Origin: Treponema sp. UBA4326
GTDB lineage: Bacteria; Spirochaetota; Spirochaetia; Treponematales; Treponemataceae
Length of the DNA stretch: 14,988 bases
Direction of reading: 5' to 3'
NCBI GenBank assembly: GCA_002393835.1
Contig: DGTW01000178.1
Span: 1-14,988, forward strand
The notes under the pieces were generated by a model, which was given only the letters and a program-made list of their open reading frames with translations, was not told the origin of the DNA and did not search any database. Made by a program: the position numbers and the translations under genes. Below, one piece after another: positions 1 to 7,371 of the stretch. Position 1 is the first letter of the stretch. Each line of letters starts with the position of its first letter.

Positions 1-2
1 CA

Positions 3-185
3 ATTCCTGAGGCAATGGGAATTTTCAATTTCACTGATTTTATCGGTCAGTCATTTGGACCGACAGTTATGGCCATGGTTTTCCTTTCAGGAAACATAAA
101 AGTTTCTGCCACAATCTTTGCAATAATTATGTTTTGTTTTAGCATTTTGCATGTTACAATAGATTTGTCTAAAGTTCGAAAATAA
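3..185 (+). CDS. C-terminal end of a membrane transporter (MFS-like), cut by the window edge
   Basis: An open frame runs in from the left edge and ends at TAA 183-185, giving the last 60 residues of a protein. The tail has two hydrophobic stretches, one around GPTVMAMVFLSG and one around ATIFAIIMFCFSILHV, followed by a short basic end, DLSKVRK. The preceding EAMGIFNFTDFIGQSFGP, where a small-residue loop leads into the penultimate helix, resembles the end of major facilitator superfamily permeases, which commonly finish with two helices and a basic cytoplasmic tail. Family and substrate cannot be fixed from 60 residues. The stop lies 14 bases before the next start codon and the next gene's Shine-Dalgarno fills that gap, so the two are probably cotranscribed. 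Confidence 0.55.
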   Translation: MPEAMGIFNFTDFIGQSFGPTVMAMVFLSGNIKVSATIFAIIMFCFSILHVTIDLSKVRK

Positions 186-199
186 CTTGGAGGTTTTTC

Positions 200-1861
200 A
201 TGGAGAAAACAAAAAAGAATTTGAAGCTGCGGGTTAGCATCGCCATTAGCGTGTTCACTCTCTTGCTTTCGGTTAGCATCGGAGTAATTGGTTATCAGAC
301 CTACTATTCTGGAATGATTAAAGAATACCAGAAATATTCGAGAACTGTTTTGGATTTAGCCGTTGATGGTTTTGACTGGGATTCAATCGAAAAATGCGTT
401 CAGACTCAAAAAGAAGATGAGTCTTTCCAGAAACTTCGCGACAGGCTTGATTACATAAAAACAAACACCAAAATCGCCTGGCTCTACATGTTTGAGCCTC
501 TCAATGGCAATGATGTAGATAATCAGCGTTATATCTGTACGGGAAACAGACAGGAAGAATACGAAGCCTATGCCGCCCGTGGTGAAAGACCTGTCTGGCT
601 TGGAAAAATGAATGGCACTGAAGTTCCAGGTGATATAGCCCAAAAGTATGTCGATTTTTTCAAAACTGCAAAAGAAGGTGAATACTGGTACTATCCAAAC
701 AGAACTGAATGGGGATATATTTACACAACATCTGTTGTTGTCAGGACTTCAAGCGGAAACAGGCTTGGCGTAATGAGCGTGGACATTGAGATGGAGGAAA
801 TTGCTCATGCAATGCATATTTTCCCGCTCGTCGTATTTGTGGCCGCTTTGATTCTTGCAGCCATTTTCATCATCCTGCTTGTATCATGGATGAACCGCAG
901 GGTTATCAACCCTCTCAAAGCCCTGCAGGTTTCTGCCTCAGATTTCGTTGCCCGGGCCAACGGTGAGGATGTGGAAAGCCTTAATTTTGAGAATCCAAAC
1001 ATTCATACTAAAGATGAAATTGAGGCTCTTGCAGATTCTCTCATTGAAATGACTGCCGAAACAAAGAAATACATGCAGAAGCTCCTTGTTGAGACAAAAG
1101 AAAGGGAGAAAATCTCCGCAGATCTGCACATTGCTTCAAGAATTCAGGACGGCATGTTGCCTCACATTTTCCCTGGTTTCCCAGAACGTTCTGACTTTGA
1201 GCTTTTCGCCTCAATGAATCCGGCAAAGGATGTTGGTGGTGATTTCTACGACTTCTTCTTTATTGACAAAGACCATCTGGCCCTTGTAATTGCTGATGTC
1301 TCTGGTAAAGGAATTCCGGCTGCCCTCTTCATGGTAATTTCTAAAACCATCATAAAGAACCGTGCAGCCATAGGCGACAGCCTTTCTCCGGCTCAGATTT
1401 TGCAGGATGCCAACAATCTGCTTTGCGAGGGGAATGCCTCTGGCCTCTTTGTTACCGTATGGCTCGGAATCATAGACTTGAACACAGGTCTTATTAAGGC
1501 GGCCAATGCTGGACACGAATATCCGGCAATCCGCCAGCCAGGCAAGAAGTTCGAGCTTTTGAAAGATTCTCATGGCTTCGTTCTTGCCGGTCTTGAAGGC
1601 TCAAAATACAAGGAATATGAAATTCAGCTGGAGCCAGGCGCAACGATTTTCGTTTATACGGACGGCGTTCCTGAGGCGACAAATGCCAACAATGAATTGT
1701 TTGAGCTTGACAGGCTGGAAAAGGCGCTCAATATAAATCCTGATGCCAAGCCCAAAGAGCTTCTTCCGATTATCCGCCGGGAAGTTGACCGTTTTGTCGG
1801 TGATGCCCCTCAGTTCGATGATTTGACAATGCTTTCTCTGACTTACTACGGAAGAAAATAA
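200..1861 (+). CDS. Membrane-anchored HAMP-SpoIIE (PP2C/RsbU-type) serine phosphatase
   Basis: Likely a sensor phosphatase that dephosphorylates a serine-phosphorylated anti-sigma-factor antagonist (an SpoIIAA/RsbV-like partner) in response to an extracytoplasmic signal. Order of parts: cytoplasmic basic start, membrane helix about 12-32, extracytoplasmic Cache-like sensor about 33-207, second helix about 208-230, HAMP about 229-285, a helical linker (286-315), then the SpoIIE phosphatase domain to the end. Metal-binding motifs are intact: DVGGDFYD (344-351), DVSGKG (366-371), ANAGHEYP (435-442), YTDGVPEA (486-493) and FDDLTML (539-545). The ATG is preceded by TTGGAGG at 6-base spacing. The 553-aa length suits this architecture. 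No sigma-regulator partner is encoded in the window, so the substrate is inferred from the family. The phosphatase assignment is firm; the sensor ligand is unknown. Confidence 0.9.
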   Translation: MEKTKKNLKLRVSIAISVFTLLLSVSIGVIGYQTYYSGMIKEYQKYSRTVLDLAVDGFDWDSIEKCVQTQKEDESFQKLRDRLDYIKTNTKIAWLYMFEPLNGNDVDNQRYICTGNRQEEYEAYAARGERPVWLGKMNGTEVPGDIAQKYVDFFKTAKEGEYWYYPNRTEWGYIYTTSVVVRTSSGNRLGVMSVDIEMEEIAHAMHIFPLVVFVAALILAAIFIILLVSWMNRRVINPLKALQVSASDFVARANGEDVESLNFENPNIHTKDEIEALADSLIEMTAETKKYMQKLLVETKEREKISADLHIASRIQDGMLPHIFPGFPERSDFELFASMNPAKDVGGDFYDFFFIDKDHLALVIADVSGKGIPAALFMVISKTIIKNRAAIGDSLSPAQILQDANNLLCEGNASGLFVTVWLGIIDLNTGLIKAANAGHEYPAIRQPGKKFELLKDSHGFVLAGLEGSKYKEYEIQLEPGATIFVYTDGVPEATNANNELFELDRLEKALNINPDAKPKELLPIIRREVDRFVGDAPQFDDLTMLSLTYYGRK

Positions 1862-1878
1862 TTGAATCCATCAGCTTT

Positions 1879-1920
1879 GCCACAAAAATTCATCTTATTT
1901 CTCAGGTTAATTTTTGTGGC
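1879..1920 (+). terminator. Perfect 12-bp inverted repeat after the phosphatase gene
   Basis: GCCACAAAAATT at 1879-1890 is the exact reverse complement of AATTTTTGTGGC at 1909-1920, with an 18-base loop, starting 17 bases after the phosphatase stop. There is no T-run after either arm, so this is not a textbook intrinsic terminator. It may act as a transcript-end stabiliser or a factor-dependent stop. The rest of 1862-2050 holds only the promoter-like box described next. Confidence 0.4.
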
Positions 1921-2033
1921 ACTTCGCATTGGGGAGTTCGATTTCTATATTTTGCATGTTGAATTTGTAGGGGTTTGCAAGGAATTTCCTGTCTCCTCCG
2001 CAATTCATGGTTTATTTTTTTTCACCAATACTA

Positions 2034-2039
2034 TATAAT
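2034..2039 (+). promoter_or_regulatory. -10 box for the UPF0371 gene, probable leaderless start
   Basis: A consensus TATAAT lies here with only 11 bases between it and the ATG at 2051. The expected transcription start (about 2046) is within a few bases of the start codon. There is no Shine-Dalgarno motif before the ATG. The -35 region at usual spacing (TTTATT, 2011-2016) is weak. The box is visible directly; its use is inferred. Confidence 0.5.
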
Positions 2040-2050
2040 TAAATTCCGTT

Positions 2051-3526
2051 ATGAAGAACGGATTTGATAATGAAAAATACCTCAGAATACAGTCTGAGCA
2101 CATTAAGGAAAGGATTGCCAAGTTCGGCAATAAACTTTATCTGGAATTTGGCGGCAAGCTTTTTGATGATTTTCACGCCAGCCGCGTTCTCCCCGGCTTT
2201 CAGCCCGATTCAAAACTAAAAATGCTCATGCAACTGGCTGACATGGCAGAAATTGTCATCGTAATCAGTGCAGTTGACATCGAAAAAAATAAGGTTCGTG
2301 GAGACCTTGGCATTACCTACGACAAAGATGTTCTCCGCCTCAGGGACGAATTTCAGAATCTGGGCCTCATGGTCGGATCCGTGGTTATCACTCATTTTAA
2401 AGGTCAGGAAAGTGCCAAGGCATTTAGAAATAAGCTCAAAAGAATGGGCATAAACTGCTACTATCACTATCTTATCGAAGGCTATCCACAGAATGTTTCT
2501 TTGATTGATTCAGACGAAGGCTACGGAAAAAATGACTATGTTGAGACTAGTCGGCCTCTGGTTGTCGTAACGGCTCCAGGTCCTGGCAGCGGAAAAATGG
2601 CCGTCTGTTTGAGCCAGCTCTATCAGGAGCATAAGAGAGGCGTAAAGGCTGGATATGCAAAATTCGAGACCTTCCCAATCTGGAACCTTCCGTTAAAGCA
2701 CCCGGTAAACCTTGCTTACGAGGCAGCCACTGCAGACTTAAACGATGTGAACATGATTGACCCCTTCCATCTGGAAGCTTATGGCGAGACGACCGTAAAT
2801 TACAACAGGGACATCGAAATCTTCCCCGTCCTTAACGCAATTTTTGAGGGCATCTATGGCGAGAATCCTTACAAGTCACCAACAGACATGGGCGTTAACA
2901 TGGCCGGTTACTGTATTTTCGACGATGAAGCTTGCCGCGAAGCCTCAAACCAGGAAATAATCCGCCGTTATTACACAGCCCTTGATGATTTAATCGAGGA
3001 TAAGGGCAGCGAAAACGAAGTCAATAAAATTGGCCTTCTTATGAAGCAGGCAAAAATCACCGTTGAAGACAGAAAAGTCGTGGTGCCTGCCAACGAAAGG
3101 GGCAATAAGGCTGGCGTTCCAGCTGCTGCCATCGAGCTTGAGGACGGAACGATTATCACCAGCGAAACTTCAAGCCTTTTGGGTACTTGTGCGGCCCTCA
3201 TCCTGAACGCAACCAAGCACCTCGCTGGAATCGACCACAAGATAAAGCTCATTCCTAAGGACATGATTGAGCCGATACAGAACATGAAGGTCAACTATCT
3301 TAAGGGTAACAATCCCCGCCTTCACACGGACGAAGTTCTCGTAGCTCTGGCCATGCTTTCTCCTTCCAACGAAAATTGCAAGAAAGCCTTGGAACAGCTT
3401 CCTCGTCTTAACGGCTGTCAGGTTCACACCACGGTAATGCTTTCAGAGGTAGACCGAAAGATTTTCAAAAAACTGGGCGTGGATGTAACTATGGAGCCGG
3501 TGCTTAAAAAAGCTGGGCGAATATAG
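2051..3526 (+). CDS. UPF0371 / DUF1846 family protein
   Basis: A 491-aa soluble protein matching UPF0371 (DUF1846), a widespread bacterial family of about 500 residues without an assigned biochemical role. Recognition rests on the N-terminal signature GFDNEKY (4-10), SEHIKERI (15-22), LEFGGKLFDDFHASRVLPGF (31-50), and the loop APGPGSGK (175-182). That loop resembles a nucleotide-binding P-loop and sits in the position expected for the family's dethiobiotin-synthetase-like half; the P-loop role is inference. No signal peptide or membrane helix is present. The start is chosen because the family N-terminus begins at this Met, although no ribosome binding site precedes it. The gene appears monocistronic: a hairpin lies on each side and the next gene is convergent. 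Function unknown. Confidence 0.88.
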   Translation: MKNGFDNEKYLRIQSEHIKERIAKFGNKLYLEFGGKLFDDFHASRVLPGFQPDSKLKMLMQLADMAEIVIVISAVDIEKNKVRGDLGITYDKDVLRLRDEFQNLGLMVGSVVITHFKGQESAKAFRNKLKRMGINCYYHYLIEGYPQNVSLIDSDEGYGKNDYVETSRPLVVVTAPGPGSGKMAVCLSQLYQEHKRGVKAGYAKFETFPIWNLPLKHPVNLAYEAATADLNDVNMIDPFHLEAYGETTVNYNRDIEIFPVLNAIFEGIYGENPYKSPTDMGVNMAGYCIFDDEACREASNQEIIRRYYTALDDLIEDKGSENEVNKIGLLMKQAKITVEDRKVVVPANERGNKAGVPAAAIELEDGTIITSETSSLLGTCAALILNATKHLAGIDHKIKLIPKDMIEPIQNMKVNYLKGNNPRLHTDEVLVALAMLSPSNENCKKALEQLPRLNGCQVHTTVMLSEVDRKIFKKLGVDVTMEPVLKKAGRI

Positions 3527-3533
3527 CCATAAT

Positions 3534-3570
3534 CTGATGTCAATTGAATTATGAATATCATTGGCATCAG
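3534..3570. terminator. Hairpin between convergent genes
   Basis: CTGATGTCAAT at 3534-3544 pairs with ATTGGCATCAG at 3560-3570, an 11-bp stem with one G-T wobble and a 15-base loop. The right arm overlaps the stop codon (3567-3569) of the leftward XRE gene, and the left arm starts 7 bases after the UPF0371 stop, so one structure could serve both transcripts. Neither side has a T-run. Confidence 0.4.
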
Positions 3571-3887
3571 TCTTTAGCCATGCGCTTTGCTAAAATAGCA
3601 AGAGTCTCCAAGTCATACTGGCTGAGTTTTTTCATATCGCTCACTATATGCTGGATTAAGGCTGCATTTTCTTTTGAGCTTATATTTTTTTCTTTGCCAG
3701 TTACCAAATATTCTGTTGAAACATCTAGAACTTCTGCGATACGAACTGCTACATCTGCGTTGGGAATGCTGTTGTGAGCTAGTCCTAAAGAAATTCCACT
3801 TACAGCAAAAGATGCTTTCTCCGCCAACTCTTTCCGGCTGATATTTTTATAAATCAGTTCGTTTTCTACATTTTGCCAAAAAGACAT
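3567..3887 (-). CDS. XRE-family helix-turn-helix regulator
   Basis: A 106-aa cytoplasmic protein. Its N-terminal helix-turn-helix (about 7-62) fits the Cro/C1 XRE fold: YKNISRKELAEKASFAVSGISLGL, then PNADVAVRIAEVLDVSTEYLVTGKE. The C-terminal tail (about 70-106) is helical, and could mediate dimerisation, but has no recognised domain. An upstream in-frame ATG at 3915-3917 would add ten residues (MKVKILIKLS). The MSFW start at 3887 is preferred because this regulator group begins just before the first HTH helix. Neither start has a good ribosome binding site. The gene is divergent from the winged-helix gene at 4027, and the palindromes between them are candidate operators. Its targets are not visible. 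Confidence 0.8.
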   Translation of the reverse strand: MSFWQNVENELIYKNISRKELAEKASFAVSGISLGLAHNSIPNADVAVRIAEVLDVSTEYLVTGKEKNISSKENAALIQHIVSDMKKLSQYDLETLAILAKRMAKD

Positions 3888-3928
3888 ACTTAATTTTATT
3901 AATATCTTAACTTTCATACTGAATAAAA

Positions 3929-3972
3929 TTTAACATATTGAATTTTAGTTAAAAAGTATTTAATATATTAAA
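3929..3972. promoter_or_regulatory. Paired AT-rich palindromes between divergent regulators
   Basis: TTTAATATATTAAA at 3959-3972 is a perfect 14-bp palindrome. A degenerate relative, TTTAACATATTGAA, lies at 3929-3942, with centres 30 bp apart (about three helical turns). They sit between the XRE gene (-) and the winged-helix gene (+), where a regulator would bind. The region is very AT-rich, so chance palindromes are possible. A TAAAAT box at 3985-3990 is the best -10 candidate for the rightward gene, with no clear -35. Confidence 0.35.
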
Positions 3973-4026
3973 ATAAATCTAGTGTAAAATTTATTAAGCT
4001 GATTTTTTTGGAAGGGAGAAAATCTC

Positions 4027-4314
4027 ATGTCTCTTGAAAATGCGGCAACTTTAATAGTGCATCCTGAAAAAGAACTCGAAAAGTTAAATGCTTTGGCCTC
4101 AGCGCCTCGTATTGCAATTCTTTCTCTTCTTAAAAACAAGGATTTAAATATCAATGAAATTGCCTCACGGCTTGATTTGCCAAGATCCTCGGCTGCTACT
4201 AATGTCGCTATCCTTGAAGAGGCGGGGCTTGTTCATGTTGAATACAAAAGGGCAAAAAAAGGTTTACAAAAAAGATGTTCACTTGCTTTTGAAAAAATTC
4301 TGATTGAATTTTAG
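4027..4314 (+). CDS. Short ArsR-like winged-helix DNA-binding protein, possibly a truncated regulator
   Basis: A 95-aa protein that is almost entirely one winged helix-turn-helix: a lead segment (about 10-22), LNALASAPRIAILSLL (19-34), the recognition region NINEIASRLDLPRSSAATNVAILEEAGLV (about 41-69), then the wing. A strong Shine-Dalgarno, GGAAGGGAG, precedes the ATG. From memory of the family, similar N-terminal domains in ArsR-type regulators of Firmicutes and spirochaetes usually continue into a C-terminal region of about 200 residues. Here the frame stops right after the wing (KILIEF) and no remnant of a larger domain follows. It is either a stand-alone DNA-binding domain or a truncated regulator. 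It diverges from the XRE gene and lies upstream of the pyrophosphatase gene, which has its own -10 box. Confidence 0.72.
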   Translation: MSLENAATLIVHPEKELEKLNALASAPRIAILSLLKNKDLNINEIASRLDLPRSSAATNVAILEEAGLVHVEYKRAKKGLQKRCSLAFEKILIEF

Positions 4315-4347
4315 TTGATAAGAATTTATATTCTCATGCTTTTTTGT

Positions 4348-4353
4348 TATAAT
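4348..4353 (+). promoter_or_regulatory. -10 box for the pyrophosphatase gene
   Basis: A consensus TATAAT lies 17 bases before the ATG at 4371, giving an expected leader of about 10 bases with a weak TTGGA ribosome binding site. No good -35 is present at standard spacing. The box would place the transcription start at or after the alternative TTG codon at 4359, which argues for the ATG start. Confidence 0.45.
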
Positions 4354-4370
4354 TCATTTTGGATATAAAC

Positions 4371-6029
4371 ATGAAAAAGACAACCTTCATTTTCGGGCAT
4401 AAAAATCCAGATACTGACTCGGTGGTTTCGGCTACGGCTTATGCGGCCTTCAAAAAAGCCAGGGGAGAATGTGACTACAAGGCTTGCCGTGCCGGAAAGC
4501 TGAATCCCCAGACCGATTACATTTACAAAAAATTCGGAATCACTCCCCCCGAATTCATTCCAGACATGAATCCTCGGGTGGCCTACTACATGAGCGATAG
4601 TGCTGATGTCCTCAATCAAATGACACCATTTTGGGAGGCTTCAGCTTTTATGCGTGAGCATGGCCGAAAAGTCCTTCCAATTGTCGATGATGAGGGCCAC
4701 TACAAGGCTATATTAAACTACAATTCATATACAAAGAAAATTTTTGGAATATTAAGGCCGGAGCACCACATTTCTGTCGTCACCACAGTTTCCCTTATGT
4801 GCCGAACTTTGAGTGGAAAAACAGTCTGCGAGGGAAATGAAGCGGAAGTTCTTCATACTTACACGATTATTTCAGGCTCATCAAGCCTTGATTCCTTCGC
4901 AAAGACCCTGGAAGACCACAAAGATAAGGAAAGCCTGGTTGTCATCACCGGAGACCGCCAGGACATCCAGAAGCTCTGCATCGAAAAAAAAGTCAGGGCA
5001 CTCATACTCAGTGCAGGCCGCAAGCCTTGTCAGGAAGTCATTGAAAAGGCCAAAGAAAGCGGGACCAGCATAATTATCAGTAAATACGACACGGCATCTA
5101 CTTCAATGCTGGTTCTTTACTCAACTCCTGTTCGGGTTTTAAGCGATCAGACAATCAGGCCAATCAAACCTGAAGACTCGATTCAAAAAATCATGCCCAT
5201 GTTAAAAGAAGTGGCCAGCCAGACTCTTCCTGTAGTTGACGATGAAGGGAAAGTCGTGGGAATGCTCAGCGAAATTGATGTTCACCATGACTCAAAAATC
5301 AAAATAGCCCTTGTAGACCACAATGAGCGAACTCAGGCCGTGGACGGAATCGAAAATTACCAGATTACTGACATCGTTGACCACCACAGAATCGGAAGTC
5401 TCAGCACAAAACTGCCAATTTCTTTCATCAATATGCCGCTTGGCTCAACATCGACAATCATCACAAAGCTTTTTCAGGACGAAAAACTTGCAATTCCTCT
5501 TGATATTGCCCGCCTTCTCCTCTGCGGAATTTTAAGCGACACCCTCATCTTAAAAAGCGCAACGACAACGCCAACGGACATTGAAATCGCAGGCTATCTT
5601 TCAAAAATCACCTCTCTTAATATTGAGGAACTTGGTGAAGAAATCATAAAGGCTGGAAGCAGAATCTCAGGCCGAACTTCTTACGAAGTCATCAATCAGG
5701 ACATGAAGGAATACAACGAAAATGGAATTCTTTTCACCGTCAGTCAGATTGAGGTAGACGGCACGGACGAGGTTTTGGAGAGAAAAAATGACTTTCTTGA
5801 TGACCTTGAAATTGCCCGAAAAAGCCACGGAGCATTGTTTGCAAGCCTTTTGGTAACTGATATTTCAAGTCTTTCTTCGGTAATGCTGGTCGCCGCTGAG
5901 GAAAAATTCCTTTCAGCTGTGAATTTTCCAAAGCAGGACGAGCATATTTATTTTCTGAAAGATGTTGTCAGCCGCAAAAAACAGCTGATTCCCATGCTTT
6001 CAGAAATCCTTGCAACTTACGGCTCGTAA
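4371..6029 (+). CDS. CBS/DRTGG-containing manganese-dependent (family II) inorganic pyrophosphatase
   Basis: Hydrolyses pyrophosphate to two phosphates in the cytoplasm, pulling biosynthetic reactions forward; CBS-containing forms are adenine-nucleotide regulated (family knowledge). At 552 aa it has the full regulated layout. The DHH half is split around an insert. Motif GHKNPDTD (9-16) comes first, then a CBS domain (about 70-126), a DRTGG-type region (about 130-245), and a second CBS domain (about 250-305). The DHH half resumes with VDHN (315-318), VDHHR (336-340) and GSTST (358-362), followed by a DHHA2 C-terminal domain (about 420-552). All expected metal and phosphate ligand motifs appear intact. 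The frame also opens at a TTG at 4359, but ATG 4371 gives the standard MKKTTFIFGHKNPDTDS N-terminus. It is convergent with cytX, 16 bases away. Confidence 0.92.
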   Translation: MKKTTFIFGHKNPDTDSVVSATAYAAFKKARGECDYKACRAGKLNPQTDYIYKKFGITPPEFIPDMNPRVAYYMSDSADVLNQMTPFWEASAFMREHGRKVLPIVDDEGHYKAILNYNSYTKKIFGILRPEHHISVVTTVSLMCRTLSGKTVCEGNEAEVLHTYTIISGSSSLDSFAKTLEDHKDKESLVVITGDRQDIQKLCIEKKVRALILSAGRKPCQEVIEKAKESGTSIIISKYDTASTSMLVLYSTPVRVLSDQTIRPIKPEDSIQKIMPMLKEVASQTLPVVDDEGKVVGMLSEIDVHHDSKIKIALVDHNERTQAVDGIENYQITDIVDHHRIGSLSTKLPISFINMPLGSTSTIITKLFQDEKLAIPLDIARLLLCGILSDTLILKSATTTPTDIEIAGYLSKITSLNIEELGEEIIKAGSRISGRTSYEVINQDMKEYNENGILFTVSQIEVDGTDEVLERKNDFLDDLEIARKSHGALFASLLVTDISSLSSVMLVAAEEKFLSAVNFPKQDEHIYFLKDVVSRKKQLIPMLSEILATYGS

Positions 6030-6045
6030 GCCACTAGGAATCAGG

Positions 6046-7218
6046 CTAATTTTTCGTCTTATTGACTTTTCCCCAGAGAAGGGTCAGGGCAAAAGTTATA
6101 GCCATGTCTAGGATTGTGCAGCCGAGAATGAAATCGACTCGCATTAAAAGTCTGTAGGCAACGAAACCTGCCAGCCAAATGACGATTTTTACCACATCCA
6201 GCTTTTTTTCGGAAGAATCTCTTTTTACGATAAAGAAATCTGCAATCAAGATGGCAATCATCGGGGCAAAGACTGAGCCGATATAATACAAGAAGTCAGT
6301 GATGTTGTCCATGTTGAAGAGAATGGCACCTGCTGTTCCGAGAAGGGCGACGATAACCGCCGTCCACTTGCCGTCTAGTTTTTCAAAGACCGTTTTTGCG
6401 GAAATTCCTGCGCTGAATGCGTCCAGGAATGTCGTCGTAACTGTTGAAAGCACGATAATTACAAGTCCCACAATTCCAAGGCCTGATTTTACTGCAATCT
6501 GGGCTATGTCGCTTTGGCCGGTGAAAATAGCCGCTCCCATTCCGATGATGTACATCCAGCATGAAACAATACCGTAAATGCCTGAACTTACAAGTGTCGC
6601 CTTGAAAGGCTTTTCAGATTCTTTTGTATAGTCCGAGATAAGGGGAAGCCAAGAAAGGGGCATTGCGACAGCCAGCTCAACTGCGGCTCCGAAAGACATT
6701 GCCTCTTCAAGGGCAGAATCAGCAATTTTTTCACCAAAGAAAATAATCTTGCAGAGAACGAGGGTTAGGATAAAGAGCAGGCTCATGGTCACTACATTGA
6801 TTTTTCCAAGGTTCGTGATTCCGATTAGAATCCAGAGAATGATGAGGAAACCGATAACGATTGCCCAAATCCAATTTCCGAAAGAAAAAATTTCGTTTAC
6901 GGCAAGTGAGCCGTCATAAATCATAATGCCTGTCCAGCCTACGAGCTGAAGTACATTCAAAAGAGCGAAGAATTTGCTTCCCCAAGAGCCAAAGCTATAC
7001 TTTGTCGTCTCCATGGCAGATTTTCGCGCGATTCCGCCGATATAGCCTGCAAAGAAGAGGAGGGCACAGCCGATTACATGACCAATAAGAATTGCCGCCA
7101 GTCCCCGGCTAAAGCCCAGCGGGGCAAAATAAGTGCCAGTAATGATTTCCGCGATGGAAACGCCGGCTCCAAACCAAATTAAAGCGTTATTAAAGACAGA
7201 TGTTCCTTTATTTTCCAT
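6046..7218 (-). CDS. cytX: Putative hydroxymethylpyrimidine transporter CytX (NCS1 family)
   Basis: An inner-membrane permease of the nucleobase-cation symporter-1 family, 390 aa with about 12 hydrophobic segments. The N-terminal block (about 12-62: ALIWFGAGVSIAEIITGTYFAP, then GLAAILIGHVIG) and the SWLPLISDYTK loop (189-199) are typical of the CytX subgroup, which is predicted to import hydroxymethylpyrimidine (HMP) for thiamin salvage. The role is supported by context: it lies downstream of thiD, the HMP kinase gene, on the same strand. The start has AAGGAAA about 7 bases upstream. No TPP riboswitch precedes it; instead the 147-base spacer to thiD holds a branched palindromic element. A cytosine or other purine/pyrimidine substrate is the alternative. 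Confidence 0.87.
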   Translation of the reverse strand: MENKGTSVFNNALIWFGAGVSIAEIITGTYFAPLGFSRGLAAILIGHVIGCALLFFAGYIGGIARKSAMETTKYSFGSWGSKFFALLNVLQLVGWTGIMIYDGSLAVNEIFSFGNWIWAIVIGFLIILWILIGITNLGKINVVTMSLLFILTLVLCKIIFFGEKIADSALEEAMSFGAAVELAVAMPLSWLPLISDYTKESEKPFKATLVSSGIYGIVSCWMYIIGMGAAIFTGQSDIAQIAVKSGLGIVGLVIIVLSTVTTTFLDAFSAGISAKTVFEKLDGKWTAVIVALLGTAGAILFNMDNITDFLYYIGSVFAPMIAILIADFFIVKRDSSEKKLDVVKIVIWLAGFVAYRLLMRVDFILGCTILDMAITFALTLLWGKVNKTKN

Positions 7219-7262
7219 GATAATTTCCTTGTTTTATGTAAGAGTAATAAATAGCAAATGAT

Positions 7263-7371
7263 AAAAAGCATGCGGAATCGGGGTTGCGCTTAGCACTTTG
7301 TGCGTTAAACTCGCCTGAGCTTTGCTCACAGCGATGTTTGCTGGCGCGTTCCCGATGGGAGCATGATTTTT
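7263..7371 (-). ncRNA. Branched palindromic element between thiD and cytX (structured RNA or REP/MITE-like repeat)
   Basis: This 109-base spacer folds almost completely. Outer stems pair AAAAA 7263-7267 with TTTTT 7367-7371, CATGC 7269-7273 with GCATG 7361-7365, and ATCGGG 7277-7282 with CCCGAT 7351-7356. GCGC 7286-7289 pairs with 7344-7347. Inside are two hairpins: GCAC-TTT-GTGC (7293-7303), and a longer one joining AAACTCGC (7307-7314) to GCGA and GTTT (7331-7339) around TGAGC-TTT-GCTCA (7316-7328). Read leftward it ends in CATGC followed by five T's, like a terminator. It overlaps the last two bases of the thiD stop codon. It shows no TPP-riboswitch signature. Whether it is a regulatory RNA, an elaborate terminator or a dispersed palindromic repeat cannot be settled from one copy. 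Confidence 0.5.

Noticed and set aside
3888..3917. Upstream ATG (3917) as the start of the first XRE gene
   Set aside because: It adds ten residues not typical of this regulator group and has no better ribosome binding site.
4359..4370. TTG start for the pyrophosphatase
   Set aside because: It lies at or upstream of the transcription start expected from TATAAT 4348-4353, and family members begin at the ATG at 4371.
6027..6060. Intrinsic terminator between the pyrophosphatase and cytX genes
   Set aside because: Only a 4-bp AGCC/GGCT stem with an 11-base loop precedes the T-run; too weak to call.
7263..7371. Integron attC site
   Set aside because: A GTTAAAC-like box is present, but no paired RYYYAAC box lies in the right order and there are no cassette genes or integrase nearby.
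7219..7371. TPP riboswitch in front of cytX
   Set aside because: Neither CUGAGA nor the ACCCUUUGAACCUG motif is found on the minus strand.
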